A DNA stretch of 64,000 nt from Saprospiraceae bacterium. Its GTDB lineage: Bacteria; Bacteroidota; Bacteroidia; Chitinophagales; Saprospiraceae. Positions 41,797-51,149 of the stretch are shown here, piece by piece (position 1 is the first letter of the stretch; each line of letters starts with the position of its first letter). The translations under genes were made by a program, and so were the position numbers. The notes under the pieces are model-generated. The model had not been told where the DNA came from. It saw only the letters and a list, made by a program, of their open reading frames with translations, and ran no database searches. The stretch lies in contig JADKDE010000003.1 of assembly GCA_016718505.1 (NCBI GenBank), positions 372,001 to 436,000 of the forward strand, written 5' to 3'.

Positions 41797-42750
41797 ATGA
41801 AAATTATTTTTAGCCTTGTACTTTTCAGCACCTTCAATCTGAGCCAGATATTTGCTCAATTGCCATTTCCAGATGCCAATAGTTCATATACTTGGGAGTA
41901 TATAATTTGGTATGGGTGGACCAATAGTTGTGTTGAAAGAATTGTAAAAACTGGTGAAAGCAAAAGCATCTGTAGTGGTAGGTTTATTGAAATTTTCGAT
42001 TGCGATTCAGACGGCAATGATTGTTATTTGATGGGCGGTTATTTTGTGCAAGGCAATTCCGTTTATGTCAGAAATACAAAATATAACCCCGGCCAACCAA
42101 GTACTATTAATTGTGAAGGTAATCCAATATTAATGTATGATTTTGGATCCGGTGTTGGGGACACCTTGCAATGTGGGATAAGCAATTTTGGAACAATTAG
42201 TGAACGTAATTTTATTGTGAAAGATAAAGTTATAAAAGAGAACTTAGGGGTGAATAGGCAAAATATGTCCATGGATTATGTTCTGTATCCCTTTACCCCA
42301 ATTTCCTACGACGCCATGAAATGGATAGAAGGTATTGGATCTTTGCTGCACCCATTTTATTCACTGCTTAATTGTATTGGAGATAACTGTGAGGTAGAAA
42401 GATCCCTGGATAGGGTATTGAAAAATGGACAATTAATATTTTATACGCCGAATGATGATTACCATTTACCCTGTAGGGAAACTATTGGTGTAGTTGATAT
42501 TAGAAATAAAAACAATCTCAAAATATCTCCTAACCCAAGTTCTTCCACCTTTCAAATTAATTCACCAAATCCCGCTCAAAATGTTTACAATTTGGATATC
42601 GTTGATCAATTTGGTCGAGTTGTTTTGAAGCGTCAAGGGTATAATATTGGAGGGTCAGTTGATATCCAAGGGCTCTCCAATGGACTATATTATGTTAGAC
42701 TTCAATTGGAGAAAGGGGGTTTTAGTACTTTAAAATTGGCGATAAATTAG
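41797..42750 (+). CDS. Secreted protein with T9SS C-terminal sorting domain
   Basis: 317 residues. Signal peptide MKIIFSLVLFSTFNLSQIFA. The central region is Cys-containing and beta-rich with no recognised family (CVERIVKTGESKSICSGRFI, then NCEGNPILMYDFGSGVGDTL). The last ~80 residues are a type A T9SS sorting domain: LKISPNPSSSTFQINSPNP, LDIVDQFGRVVLK, LSNGLYYVRLQLEKG. It should be exported through the outer membrane by T9SS and attached or released. Function of the cargo part unknown. Confidence 0.82.
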   Translation: MKIIFSLVLFSTFNLSQIFAQLPFPDANSSYTWEYIIWYGWTNSCVERIVKTGESKSICSGRFIEIFDCDSDGNDCYLMGGYFVQGNSVYVRNTKYNPGQPSTINCEGNPILMYDFGSGVGDTLQCGISNFGTISERNFIVKDKVIKENLGVNRQNMSMDYVLYPFTPISYDAMKWIEGIGSLLHPFYSLLNCIGDNCEVERSLDRVLKNGQLIFYTPNDDYHLPCRETIGVVDIRNKNNLKISPNPSSSTFQINSPNPAQNVYNLDIVDQFGRVVLKRQGYNIGGSVDIQGLSNGLYYVRLQLEKGGFSTLKLAIN

Positions 42751-42790
42751 GTCTAAAAGTGAATTGCATAGAAACTGGCAGCTAGGGATA

Positions 42791-43159
42791 TTAACGTACT
42801 AATTTATAATCCTCTATTAATAATTGCGCTGATAGATTTAGTTTTAGTGTCAAATTCCGTATCATGTCAAGCGTAAGCTTTCTCTTGCGATTAAGTATTT
42901 CCGAGACTCTACTTTTACCACCTATTGCATCAACTAAGTCAAGTTGCTTTAATTGCATCTCCTCCATCCGAATCTTAATAGCTTCAATTGGGTCTGGTGC
43001 ATCTATTGGGTAATGTTTTTTTTCATACTCGTCAATCATCAACCCAAGAATATCTGCTTCGTCACTTTCAGGTGTCCCTATCTCTGAGTCAAAAATTAAA
43101 GCGAGTCGTTCTAATGATGATTTATAATCTGATGCCGTCCTTATTGGTTTTATGTCCAT
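42791..43159 (-). CDS. higA: HigA-type antitoxin
   Basis: 122 residues. The N-terminal half (DYKSSLERLALIFDSEIGTP) and the C-terminal XRE helix-turn-helix (MQLKQLDLVDAIGGKSRVSE, then ILNRKRKLTLDMIRNLTLKL) match the longer HigA antitoxins. It would neutralise HigB and repress the operon. It follows higB by 10 nt, the toxin-first order usual for HigBA. Confidence 0.9.
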   Translation of the reverse strand: MDIKPIRTASDYKSSLERLALIFDSEIGTPESDEADILGLMIDEYEKKHYPIDAPDPIEAIKIRMEEMQLKQLDLVDAIGGKSRVSEILNRKRKLTLDMIRNLTLKLNLSAQLLIEDYKLVR

Positions 43160-43169
43160 AACTTCTTAT

Positions 43170-43466
43170 TTAAATTGTATTTACATCAATCCTGTCATAC
43201 TCGCTATGTGTTCCAATGAACCTAATAAAAATCCATTGTTTCTCAAAATTAAACTTTGCGACCAATCTATGCGAGTTACCTTTTATATTGAAAACTATCC
43301 GGCTATCTTTTAGGATGGTCGCATTTACATAAGTCTGTTTAACTTCATTGGGAGTCCTCCAGTCTGAATTCAAAGCTGAGTCGTACCATGTCTTCAAATA
43401 CTGCTCTGTGTCTGGGTGTTTCTCCCAATACTCTCTCAAAGCACTTTTTGCAAAGATTCTCTCCAT
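43170..43466 (-). CDS. higB: HigB-type mRNA interferase toxin
   Basis: 98 residues from the ATG at 43466 (MERIFAKSALREYWEKHPDT), the usual N terminus of the family; a TTG at 43487 is in frame but would lie inside the promoter. RelE-fold, ribosome-dependent mRNA cleaving toxin. The core VNATILKDSRIVFNIKGNSH and RLVAKFNFEKQWIFIRFIGT is well conserved and ends HSEYDRIDVNTI. Confidence 0.92.
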   Translation of the reverse strand: MERIFAKSALREYWEKHPDTEQYLKTWYDSALNSDWRTPNEVKQTYVNATILKDSRIVFNIKGNSHRLVAKFNFEKQWIFIRFIGTHSEYDRIDVNTI

Positions 43467-43484
43467 CCAAATAGTCTTATCCAG

Positions 43485-43492
43485 CAAATATA
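43485..43492 (-). promoter_or_regulatory. -7 promoter element of higBA
   Basis: On the minus strand TATATTTG, a full match to TAnnTTTG, 18 nt before the higB ATG. The adjacent attaattaatt repeat could serve as operator. Confidence 0.5.
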
Positions 43493-43599
43493 TTAATTAA
43501 TTCGCAATTTGGGAACTTTTCTGCAAAAAATTAAGCTTTATTTCTAAATGTATCAAAAAATAGAAAACGGATCTAAAGCGTCCTACGACTAAAGCGGTG

Positions 43600-43700
43600 C
43601 GAATCAATAACGATCGTCGCAGTTTGTAACTGCAATGCGATATATCGGGAATTTTAAATCCATAAATATAGAGTTGAAGTCACAGACTTCGACCATCGTG
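43600..43700. repeat. REP-like hairpin pair related to the 31-33 kb repeats
   Basis: GCAGTT/AACTGC (43619-43633, loop tgt) next to cgatcg, and GAAGTC/GACTTC (43676-43690, loop aca) followed by gaccatcgtggg. Both motifs also occur at 32226-32244 and 33670-33697. Confidence 0.7.
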
Positions 43701-43958
43701 GGATTTTTGAGGTTGATATTTATTTTAATCCAATATTATATTTTCTACATTCCTATATATCACATATTCAGCATTATAAACAGGGTAGATTATACCCATG
43801 TGTTAAAGTTTATTGCGAAGTTGCGATTTCAGCATCTTTTACGGATTACGGCATAATATTTGCTTTTAAAAACTCGATGTGACTTGACAAAAAAAGTTCA
43901 TCTAGAAATAAAGCGTTTTAGCTAAAGGAGTCGTTTGGTGTAAAGTTAAAAATTCACA

Positions 43959-44024
43959 ATTGTCTGGGCAAGCAAATTACAAAAACTCACGATTATTACG
44001 TGAGCGTTGCTTTACTTGGACAAT
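43959..44024. repeat. Nested inverted repeat
   Basis: Outer arms attgtctgggcaagcaa (43959-43975) and ttgctttacttggacaat (44007-44024) pair imperfectly. Inside is a perfect stem CTCACG/CGTGAG (43986-43991 with 43999-44004). It lies in an 840-nt gene-free gap; no other gene candidate is seen in that gap. Confidence 0.5.
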
Positions 44025-44312
44025 ATGGCCTTCGACCGCAACACCTTACAGGTAAATAGCAACGTCTTACGCTTTTGTTGGTGCGTTTTTGTCTGGTTTT
44101 AGCCATCGACAAAAACTTAACAATGACCTACCAATCAAAGCAACCTATAGCAATCAAGGGCCCAATTGCCCTAGGTGAGACCTGCCTTTATCCAATTTTA
44201 GCTCAAATACTTAAAACTAGAACTCGGCAGACTAGCATTAACAAAACCGCTTTGATACGCTTCAAGGCAATACTACTACTACGCCATACACACTCAAGTC
44301 AAAATTTTTGTA

Positions 44313-44320
44313 TAACTTTG
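44313..44320 (+). promoter_or_regulatory. -7 promoter element of the 44.3-kb secreted protein
   Basis: TAACTTTG, full match to TAnnTTTG, 15 nt before the ATG at 44335. It supports that start over the upstream in-frame TTG at 44308. Confidence 0.55.
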
Positions 44321-44334
44321 TAATAATTTTTAAA

Positions 44335-45618
44335 ATGAAAAATTTATTTATTTTTATTTTATTCCTAATTTGTAGCCTGTTTGGAACTAGATTAAGTGCT
44401 CAAACCGTTGACTATGATTATGATGAATTGGATTCCACATTTGTCAATCCGTTTGAAGTAAAAATTATACCAAGCCCTACCCCTTGTCTGGCAAGTGAAC
44501 TTTCGAATGTTTCTCAATTAAAGATGGCTGATGGATCAGTTCTTGTATATTTCAGGTTTAAATCTGATCTAACTAGTACATTTGCTGTGTATGATTTATA
44601 CAATAAATCAACTTTGTCATTAAACCATATTTCTCCAAATGAAGTCTTAGTTATAGTCAATTCAAAAGGTGACGCTATCCAAACTTCAGAAGTAAATAGT
44701 TGTGGAGAAAATGTAGCTCAAAAGGTTTTTTTGGAAACCAAAGTAGGAGATACTGGGCAAGATATGATCAACATAAGTCCTGAATTGAGTAATTTATTAG
44801 GTGTATTTTCTAAAGGAAAATCACCGCTCTCACTGGTTTTATCCAATGACAATTCAGTTTCGGTGTTTGAGAAAATTGCTTTTTACCAAAAATTTGTTTT
44901 AAGTGGCCTTCCTTTAAATGTCAGTCCAGATCGTTTAGTTAACTCCACAAAGGATAATTCTAACTATTCTGATCTTTGGAATTCTGTATTTTCTGAGAAA
45001 GTATTATTAGGTGAATGTAAATGTGAGACAATTGGCACACATCCTAATCATTTATTGGGAAATATAACAACCTCAACCGCGCCTTATTCTTATAATTTCA
45101 TACCTAGACAAATTTTAGATGGAAATACCTATCCAATTGGTTCTGGAGCAAGTTCTACGAAAAGATTGCAAATACTTGGAGCATCAAAATGGATGGATGT
45201 TATAACACAAGGGTATAGGACGACGAAAACTTCTGAGAAGAAGGATGAGTTAATCGTTGGTCACGAAAAAATAGCGAATGGTGGTGTGAGAGGAGAGATT
45301 ACAGTCCATTTGATATGTATGGATGGCAATCAGCTTCCTTCTTCCTGTTCTTGCGATAAAGATGGGACTTTTTCTTACCGTTACAATTCAATAGCAAAAA
45401 CCACCGTCACTTTGCATGCTAAGGGTCCTTGGCAGTCTTATAGGAGAGCATTTGCATTTGCGGAAGATTTTGGCATGGCATATTGTTATGAAGGCACAAC
45501 AAAGGGAGATAGTATAAATATTAATTCTTTAGTGCCCATCGAAGGCATTAGTAGCGGAGCTAGCTCTTTTTGTGCGACAGATAAAAATCCTGATTTTTGG
45601 ACCAATGCATATAGGTAA
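44335..45618 (+). CDS. Secreted T9SS cargo protein, N-terminal part (frameshifted)
   Basis: Signal peptide MKNLFIFILFLICSLFGTRL, cleaved likely after SAQ. The following ~400 residues are beta-rich without a recognised family; small Cys motifs (CKCETIGTHPNH, SSCSCDKDG) are present. The frame ends with CATDKNPDFWTNAYR at 45618. Removing one T from the T5 run at 45594-45598 lets it continue as NPDFGPMHIGNLGNSVIDV into the next entry, which ends in a sorting domain. Together they give about 725 residues. I read them as one gene. Confidence 0.75.
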   Translation: MKNLFIFILFLICSLFGTRLSAQTVDYDYDELDSTFVNPFEVKIIPSPTPCLASELSNVSQLKMADGSVLVYFRFKSDLTSTFAVYDLYNKSTLSLNHISPNEVLVIVNSKGDAIQTSEVNSCGENVAQKVFLETKVGDTGQDMINISPELSNLLGVFSKGKSPLSLVLSNDNSVSVFEKIAFYQKFVLSGLPLNVSPDRLVNSTKDNSNYSDLWNSVFSEKVLLGECKCETIGTHPNHLLGNITTSTAPYSYNFIPRQILDGNTYPIGSGASSTKRLQILGASKWMDVITQGYRTTKTSEKKDELIVGHEKIANGGVRGEITVHLICMDGNQLPSSCSCDKDGTFSYRYNSIAKTTVTLHAKGPWQSYRRAFAFAEDFGMAYCYEGTTKGDSININSLVPIEGISSGASSFCATDKNPDFWTNAYR

Positions 45619-46513
45619 TTTAGGTAATTCTGTTATTGATGTATTAAGTATAGATGGAAATTTATTTTCATGGAAATATACTTTTAGAAACGATACCATT
45701 CGTAAAAGTCCAACTACTGGAAACGATACCATTATGATAGTGCAGGTAAAAGATTCTACCAGAGTTATTGGGTTGTCCCCACAATCTGATGATTATAAGA
45801 GCTTATTAGGGAATATTATAAAGGTAATTAATACACCACCATTTAAAGAATCTACTTGTTCAGATGAAACTCAGTATGTCGATATGGATGGTTATTTTCA
45901 TTTTAGGCTCAAGCCAAATCGACCTTTGACTTTTGTAATGATGAGCAGAGGAAAAACCATATCAGGTGGAAGGCGTAGCTGGATATCCATGGGCCAAATT
46001 GCAAGTGGGTATAGTATGTCTGTTATGACCAAGCCTGGGAGAACTGATGGAGCCAATATAGATTGTTGTTCTCCTTGGACTGGGTCCTATCTGTGCGCTT
46101 CGCCATTTATACACGAGACCCAAGCGGATCATTCGCTTTTTGTGGCTGGTCAATTAGGAATTCAAGGAGGTTTTTTACCAGGAAACCCAAATGGTTTGGA
46201 AAGTTATCTCAGTGTAAGGGGCCAAGCTGGCAATATGTCTCGCCCAGCAATATCTGCTAACTGTGAGGTAGTTTTTACTCCACGCTCATCTTTTAATACA
46301 TCTGACACTCCATCAGACCATTCGAATGTCACTTTATTTGATTTGCAAGGTAAAAAATTAAGCAATTTTCAGATTTCTACTAGAGTAAATGACTTCCAAG
46401 AATCTGTAAAACAATATGTTAAAGCGAAATTCCATTTGCCTGCGGGTATTTATTTGTATTCATTTTTTAAAGATGGAAAAACGACTACATATAAATTTTA
46501 TCTTGGTGAATAG
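45599..46513 (+). CDS. Secreted T9SS cargo protein, C-terminal part (frameshifted)
   Basis: Continues the previous entry in the +1 frame; a TTG or ATG inside could start it alone, but it has no signal peptide of its own. The middle contains a Gly-rich segment (QLGIQGGFLPGNPNGLESYL). The end is a T9SS sorting domain: VTLFDLQGKKLSNFQIST, then FHLPAGIYLYSFFKDGKTT. A sorting domain needs an N-terminal Sec signal to be used, which supports joining to 44335-45618. Confidence 0.72.
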   Translation, partial: GPMHIGNLGNSVIDVLSIDGNLFSWKYTFRNDTIRKSPTTGNDTIMIVQVKDSTRVIGLSPQSDDYKSLLGNIIKVINTPPFKESTCSDETQYVDMDGYFHFRLKPNRPLTFVMMSRGKTISGGRRSWISMGQIASGYSMSVMTKPGRTDGANIDCCSPWTGSYLCASPFIHETQADHSLFVAGQLGIQGGFLPGNPNGLESYLSVRGQAGNMSRPAISANCEVVFTPRSSFNTSDTPSDHSNVTLFDLQGKKLSNFQISTRVNDFQESVKQYVKAKFHLPAGIYLYSFFKDGKTTTYKFYLGE

Positions 46514-46546
46514 GAATCAACTTCATTAAAAATAAAGTATAATTTT

Positions 46547-47134
46547 ATGAAAAATTTAATATTCTTAGTATTCCTTACAATTGTATCAATGAGCTGTTGC
46601 AAGAAAAGGGAAATTGATCAAAACATTATTTGCGGAAATGGGTTTACACCCAATGCCACCCACACAGAATGTTTGTGCCCCCTTGAGACCAATTATTTGA
46701 TAGCAGGAGGGACAGAGTGTCGATCAAAAGGAGAATTTGTTTATCAAGCGAGAGCAAGTGCAAAAAACTGTATTCCTCCTGTTCCTGATATCGTATTTAC
46801 AAGGGACTCAATTGGCATCATGGATTTAGGGCAAGTAAGTTCCTTTAATTCTGTGATCTTAACATGGGGAGATGCTAGAGCATATAATGGTTTTTTTGCA
46901 AATGAGAGTTCTCTTTCAAAGCTAGCTGATGGTAGGTATGAGTACAAACTTAAATCTAATGTTATTACTAGGACTGAATGCCCGAAATGGCAAAATCGTG
47001 CCACTAGTGAGATAATCTATGCATATGGACACGGTATAAGCAATATCGAAAATACTAAGATGGATATTCAGATGATTTATATTGACCGATTAGGAGTGAC
47101 ACTAGATACTGCCTATTTGCATTTGTGGAAATGA
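46547..47134 (+). CDS. Predicted lipoprotein, function unknown
   Basis: 195 residues. Lipoprotein signal MKNLIFLVFLTIVSMSCCKK. An EGF-like Cys pattern follows (IICGNGFTPNATHTECLCP). The remaining part is beta-rich with no known family. It starts 33 nt behind the T9SS cargo gene and shares its terminator, so both are likely co-expressed. Confidence 0.68.
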   Translation: MKNLIFLVFLTIVSMSCCKKREIDQNIICGNGFTPNATHTECLCPLETNYLIAGGTECRSKGEFVYQARASAKNCIPPVPDIVFTRDSIGIMDLGQVSSFNSVILTWGDARAYNGFFANESSLSKLADGRYEYKLKSNVITRTECPKWQNRATSEIIYAYGHGISNIENTKMDIQMIYIDRLGVTLDTAYLHLWK

Positions 47135-47202
47135 TTAAAATCACTAGATACAGCCACTTATGTAAGTTACTGTAGTATTTGAATTTAGGTTAAAGTATTT
47201 TT

Positions 47203-47231
47203 AGCCAGAGTCAATTGACTCTGGCTTTTTT
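47203..47231 (+). terminator. Rho-independent terminator
   Basis: Perfect 24-nt palindrome (agccagagtcaa with ttgactctggct, 47203-47226) followed by a T-tract. Ends the 44.3-47.1 kb unit; element E starts directly behind it. Confidence 0.9.
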
Positions 47232-47357
47232 CCTAGCGCATGAGCGGGTGGAGTGGTCTCGAGCATCTCCGATGCGATGAGAGTCTCAAAGCCTTAGGCG
47301 TAGAGACGGAACCCACGCAACACGCGGCCTCGACCTAAGGTCGGGGACATGCCCAAA
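47231..47357 (+). repeat. Structured intergenic element, copy E
   Basis: Begins tcctagcgcatgagcgggtg, contains stems gagcatc/gatgc-like and gagtctc/gagac-like, the linker ggaacccacgcaacacgcgg, a terminal stem (tcgacc/ggtcgg) and ends ggggacatgcccaaaat. Located between convergent genes, 9 nt from the dnaE stop. Confidence 0.72.
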
Positions 47358-47365
47358 ATAATAAA

Positions 47366-50300
47366 TCAAAGCATAATCTCTATCGCAAAGCCCATCGCCT
47401 CCAGTTGGTCGCACGCCTGCATCTCCAGCTCTACCTTGCGCTTGAGGGGTAAGACGTGGACCAGGCCTTCTTGGATGTCGTAAAGGTGCGTTTCAACTTG
47501 CTGTTTTCCCGTAGGGAGGTCTCGAATGAATTCGCCGAGCTGACCCACCTGTATATCGTCCAGATCCACGATGTTTGAAAGGATTTTGATGCCCTTAAAG
47601 TTGCGGCTGCCCATGCCATCCAATGGTGTAATTTGATTGGGAAAAAACCGATATTCCTCGCTATTGAACCCCTTTTTATAAGTCCCTTCGATGCACACGA
47701 TCGAGCCCACGAAAAGCAAGTGTTTGAACTTCAAATAATCGTTGCTGTACAGCGGGAATTCGATCTCGCTGTCGTAGTCCTCAAGCGTAAAAAATCCAAA
47801 TCCTGTGCCCTTTTGGGAGATCTTGTGATTTTCCTTGGTGACGATGCCGCAGAGCTTAAATGATTTATCTTTAAAAGCTGGAATGTCCTTGATTTTGGTC
47901 AATCGCATGGTGCGAATCTCCCACTTGAAGTCGTCCAAAGGATGCCCACTGATATAGATCCCAACGGTTTCACGCTCGAGCTTGAGCTTGTAAATCAAGG
48001 GCCAAAGCTCCCCTGTCGGGATGGTCGGCTGCTGGATTTGATCGGCGGTCATTTCACCAAAAAGGGTCGCGGTCTTATTCGCCGTTGCTTCCTTGCAGAC
48101 ATTGCCATATCTGATGAGGGCTTCGATGAAGGTTATATTCTTGTCGTTGGCTAAAAAATACTGAGATCGATCGATGGCTTCAAAAGTGTCCAAGGCACCA
48201 GCCCAAACCAAGCTTTCGAGTGTTTTCTTGTTGACCGTGCGCAGATTGACTCGCTGGATAAATTCATAAATATCTTGAAAGGGCCCATTGGCTTTTCGCT
48301 CGCTGACGATATTATCTATGGCGGCTTCCCCCAAACCCTTGATACCAGAAAATCCAAATCTGATTTCGCCTCTTTTATTGACCGTAAAATTGGTTTGGCT
48401 CTCATTGATATCGGGACCTAGTACGGGTATGCCCTGCTTTCTGCACTCCTCCATAAAGAAGGTGATCTTGTTGATCTGTCCATTGGCATTGGTCAAGACC
48501 GCAGCCATGTACTCGGCTGGATAATGCGCCTTGAGATAAGCCGTTTGATAAGCCACAAAGGCGTAACAGGTCGAGTGAGATTTATTGAAGGCATAACTCG
48601 CGAATGCCTCCCAGTCGGTCCAAACCTTCTCCGCTTTGGTCAGGTCGTGTCCGTTGGTCTTGCATCCATCCATAAATTTGGACTTCATCTTGTCTAGGAC
48701 TTCTTTTTGCTTCTTTCCCATGGCTTTTCGAAGCGTATCGGCATCTCCCTTAGTAAAATTGGCCAATTTCTGCGAAAGGAGCATTACCTGCTCCTGATAT
48801 ACCGTGATGCCGTAGGTTTCTCCGAGAAACTCCTCCATCGCATCCAAATCGTAGGTAACGGCTTCTTTGCCGTGCTTCCGCTTGATAAAATTGGGGATAT
48901 ACTCCAGTGGACCTGGTCGGAACAAGGCATTCATGGCGATGAGGTCCTCGAATTTGTCGGGCTTGAGCTCTTTGAGATACTTTTGCATCCCTGAAGATTC
49001 GAACTGGAATGTCCCGTTGGTTTCGCCCTTCTGATAGAGCTTAAATGTGGCCTCGTCATCTAGTGGGATATTGTCCAGATCTATTTCGATTTGCTTGTTC
49101 TCCTTGATGATTTTGAGCGCATATTTGATGATGGTCAAGGTCTTGAGACCCAAAAAGTCCATTTTCAACATTCCAGCATCCTCGATGACTTTCCCTTCGT
49201 ATTGCGTGAGCAATAAATCAGAATCTCGGGAAATGGCCACTGGCAGGATATCCGTCAGATCGTAGGGAGCGATGATGATCCCAGCGGCGTGGACACCCGT
49301 TCCTCGCACCGAACCTTCGAGGATCAATGCTTCCTTGATGACCTTGGATTTGGCTTCGTCTTTTAGGGCATATATCTGTCGAAGTTCTTTGATATTGTCT
49401 ATATCGCCGTTGTAATTATCGTCCTTTTGCAGCTGTTCGATGGGCGCATTGATGACGGTATCGAGGCTCGTGCCGGGTCTATCTGGAACGAGCTTGGCCA
49501 AGGCGTTGGCTTCTTGTAAGGGCAAGTCTAGCACCCTAGCGACGTCTTTCAAGCTCATTTTAGCTGCCATGGAGCCGTAGGTAACGATTTGAGCTACTTG
49601 GTTTTTCCCATATTTTTCGACCACATAATCGATGACCTTTTGGCGACCTTCATCGTCGAAATCCGTATCTATATCGGGCATGGACTTTCGATCGGGATTC
49701 AAAAAACGCTCAAAGAGCAGGTTGTATTTGATGGGGTCTATATTGGTGATTCCGATGCAATATGCCACAACAGATCCCGCCGCCGAACCTCTACCAGGCC
49801 CTATGAGTACACCCATATCTCTACCAGCTCGGATGAAATCCGCCACGATCAAAAAATACCCAGCAAAACCCATGGTCCTTACCGTAAATAGCTCAAACCG
49901 AATCCGCTCTTCCACTTCGGGGCTTAACTCCTTATACCGCTCTTTGGCCCCCATATACGTGATATGCTCCAAGTAATCATCTTGATCTTTGAAGGTACTT
50001 GGCACTTGAAAATTGGGCAATAAAATGTCTTTTTTCAAATCGAGCAATTCCACCTTGCTGACAATCTCATTGGTATTGTCAATGGCCTGCGGCAGATCTG
50101 CAAACAACTGCCCCATCTCCGCTTGGGTCTTGAAGTAAAACTGGTCGTTCGGAAATCCGAATCTAAAGCCCTTCCCATCCTCTTCATCGCTGGAGATTGG
50201 CGTACGCTGGAGCTCGCCCGTATTCACACATAGCAAAATGTCGTGGGCGTTGCTATCCTGCTGTTCTACATAATGTGAGTCATTTGAGGCGATGATTTTC

Positions 50301-50935
50301 ACGCCATATTTGATCGCAAATTCTAGGAGTAATTTGTTGACTTTTTCTTGCTCGGGTAGGTTATGCCTTTGCAATTCGATATAATAATCTTCGCCAAACA
50401 AGTCCAGCCACCACTTGAATTCCTTCTCCGCAGTCGCTTCATCCTCTTTGAGTATCGCCTGAGGCACCATCGCACCTAGACAACAGCTCGTAGCGATCAG
50501 GCCTTCGTGGTATTTGAGCAACAAGGATTTATCGATCCGAGGCCACTTGCTATAATAGCCCTCCATGTACCCGAGTGAGCACAATTTGCTGAGATTTTTG
50601 TATCCGATGTCATTCTTAGCGATGAGCAATTGGTGGTACCTTTTGTCCTTTTGGTCCTTGGTGAACTGCTTTCTCGTCCTATCTTCGACCACATAAAATT
50701 CACACCCGACGATGGGCTTCACCTTGAGACTTTTGTCGTTGGGGTCGTTGGGATTTTTACGGTGTTTGTAGGCTTCTGCCACGAAATTAAACACCCCGAA
50801 CATGTTCCCGTGATCGGTGATGGCCATGGCTGGCATCTCGTCATTTATCGCCTTTTTGTATAGTTTTTTGATGTCCGCTGCCCCATCGAGTAGTGAAAAT
50901 TGTGTGTGGACGTGCAGGTGACTATATGTCGGCAT
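47366..50935 (-). CDS. dnaE: DNA polymerase III subunit alpha
   Basis: 1189 residues, normal for the family. Replicative polymerase, C-family. N-terminal PHP domain (YSHLHVHTQFSLLDGAADIK, AITDHGNMFG). The polymerase core shows GPGRGSAAGSVVAYCIGI, the catalytic aspartates PDIDTDFDDEGR and KMDFLGLKTL, and the fingers region FKLYQKGETNGTFQFES. The C terminus has a helix-hairpin-helix/tau-binding part and an OB fold (GFGFFTLEDYDSEIEFPLYS). No break is seen over 3.5 kb, unlike many neighbours. Element F and a -7 promoter box lie just upstream. Confidence 0.97.
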   Translation of the reverse strand: MPTYSHLHVHTQFSLLDGAADIKKLYKKAINDEMPAMAITDHGNMFGVFNFVAEAYKHRKNPNDPNDKSLKVKPIVGCEFYVVEDRTRKQFTKDQKDKRYHQLLIAKNDIGYKNLSKLCSLGYMEGYYSKWPRIDKSLLLKYHEGLIATSCCLGAMVPQAILKEDEATAEKEFKWWLDLFGEDYYIELQRHNLPEQEKVNKLLLEFAIKYGVKIIASNDSHYVEQQDSNAHDILLCVNTGELQRTPISSDEEDGKGFRFGFPNDQFYFKTQAEMGQLFADLPQAIDNTNEIVSKVELLDLKKDILLPNFQVPSTFKDQDDYLEHITYMGAKERYKELSPEVEERIRFELFTVRTMGFAGYFLIVADFIRAGRDMGVLIGPGRGSAAGSVVAYCIGITNIDPIKYNLLFERFLNPDRKSMPDIDTDFDDEGRQKVIDYVVEKYGKNQVAQIVTYGSMAAKMSLKDVARVLDLPLQEANALAKLVPDRPGTSLDTVINAPIEQLQKDDNYNGDIDNIKELRQIYALKDEAKSKVIKEALILEGSVRGTGVHAAGIIIAPYDLTDILPVAISRDSDLLLTQYEGKVIEDAGMLKMDFLGLKTLTIIKYALKIIKENKQIEIDLDNIPLDDEATFKLYQKGETNGTFQFESSGMQKYLKELKPDKFEDLIAMNALFRPGPLEYIPNFIKRKHGKEAVTYDLDAMEEFLGETYGITVYQEQVMLLSQKLANFTKGDADTLRKAMGKKQKEVLDKMKSKFMDGCKTNGHDLTKAEKVWTDWEAFASYAFNKSHSTCYAFVAYQTAYLKAHYPAEYMAAVLTNANGQINKITFFMEECRKQGIPVLGPDINESQTNFTVNKRGEIRFGFSGIKGLGEAAIDNIVSERKANGPFQDIYEFIQRVNLRTVNKKTLESLVWAGALDTFEAIDRSQYFLANDKNITFIEALIRYGNVCKEATANKTATLFGEMTADQIQQPTIPTGELWPLIYKLKLERETVGIYISGHPLDDFKWEIRTMRLTKIKDIPAFKDKSFKLCGIVTKENHKISQKGTGFGFFTLEDYDSEIEFPLYSNDYLKFKHLLFVGSIVCIEGTYKKGFNSEEYRFFPNQITPLDGMGSRNFKGIKILSNIVDLDDIQVGQLGEFIRDLPTGKQQVETHLYDIQEGLVHVLPLKRKVELEMQACDQLEAMGFAIEIML

Positions 50936-50954
50936 GAGTTCTTTCTTTTATCTG

Positions 50955-50962
50955 CAAATATA
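50955..50962 (-). promoter_or_regulatory. dnaE -7 promoter element
   Basis: On the minus strand TATATTTG, a full match to TAnnTTTG, 19 nt before the dnaE ATG. Confidence 0.55.
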
Positions 50963-51021
50963 AGAAATCCAAGGCGCAAAATAAAGAAAATTGGAGGAAC
51001 TTCGAGGATAATAATGATGAT

Positions 51022-51130
51022 GGCACGTCCTTTATGCGGTCGCATAAAGGATCAGGCTCCTTCGGGCTGTCGGTGCTACGCACTCGGCTTGCGCCGACCC
51101 TACATATCCTTCGTGCGCTGGGTTTTAGTC
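51022..51130 (-). repeat. Structured intergenic element, copy F
   Basis: On the minus strand: aaaacccagcgcacgaaggat, a branched stem region with GTCGG/CCGAC outer pairs, the linker agcccgaaggagcctga, a perfect 11-bp stem (51028-51038 with 51041-51051, 2-nt loop on paper), then cgtgcc. 87 nt before the dnaE start and 20 nt behind the antitoxin gene. Confidence 0.75.
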
Positions 51131-51149
51131 CATTTACAATCAATATTTT

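Noticed and set aside
43635..43856. 73-codon plus-strand frame with hydrophobic content
   Set aside because: It starts within a REP-like hairpin and has no homology, promoter or conserved features.
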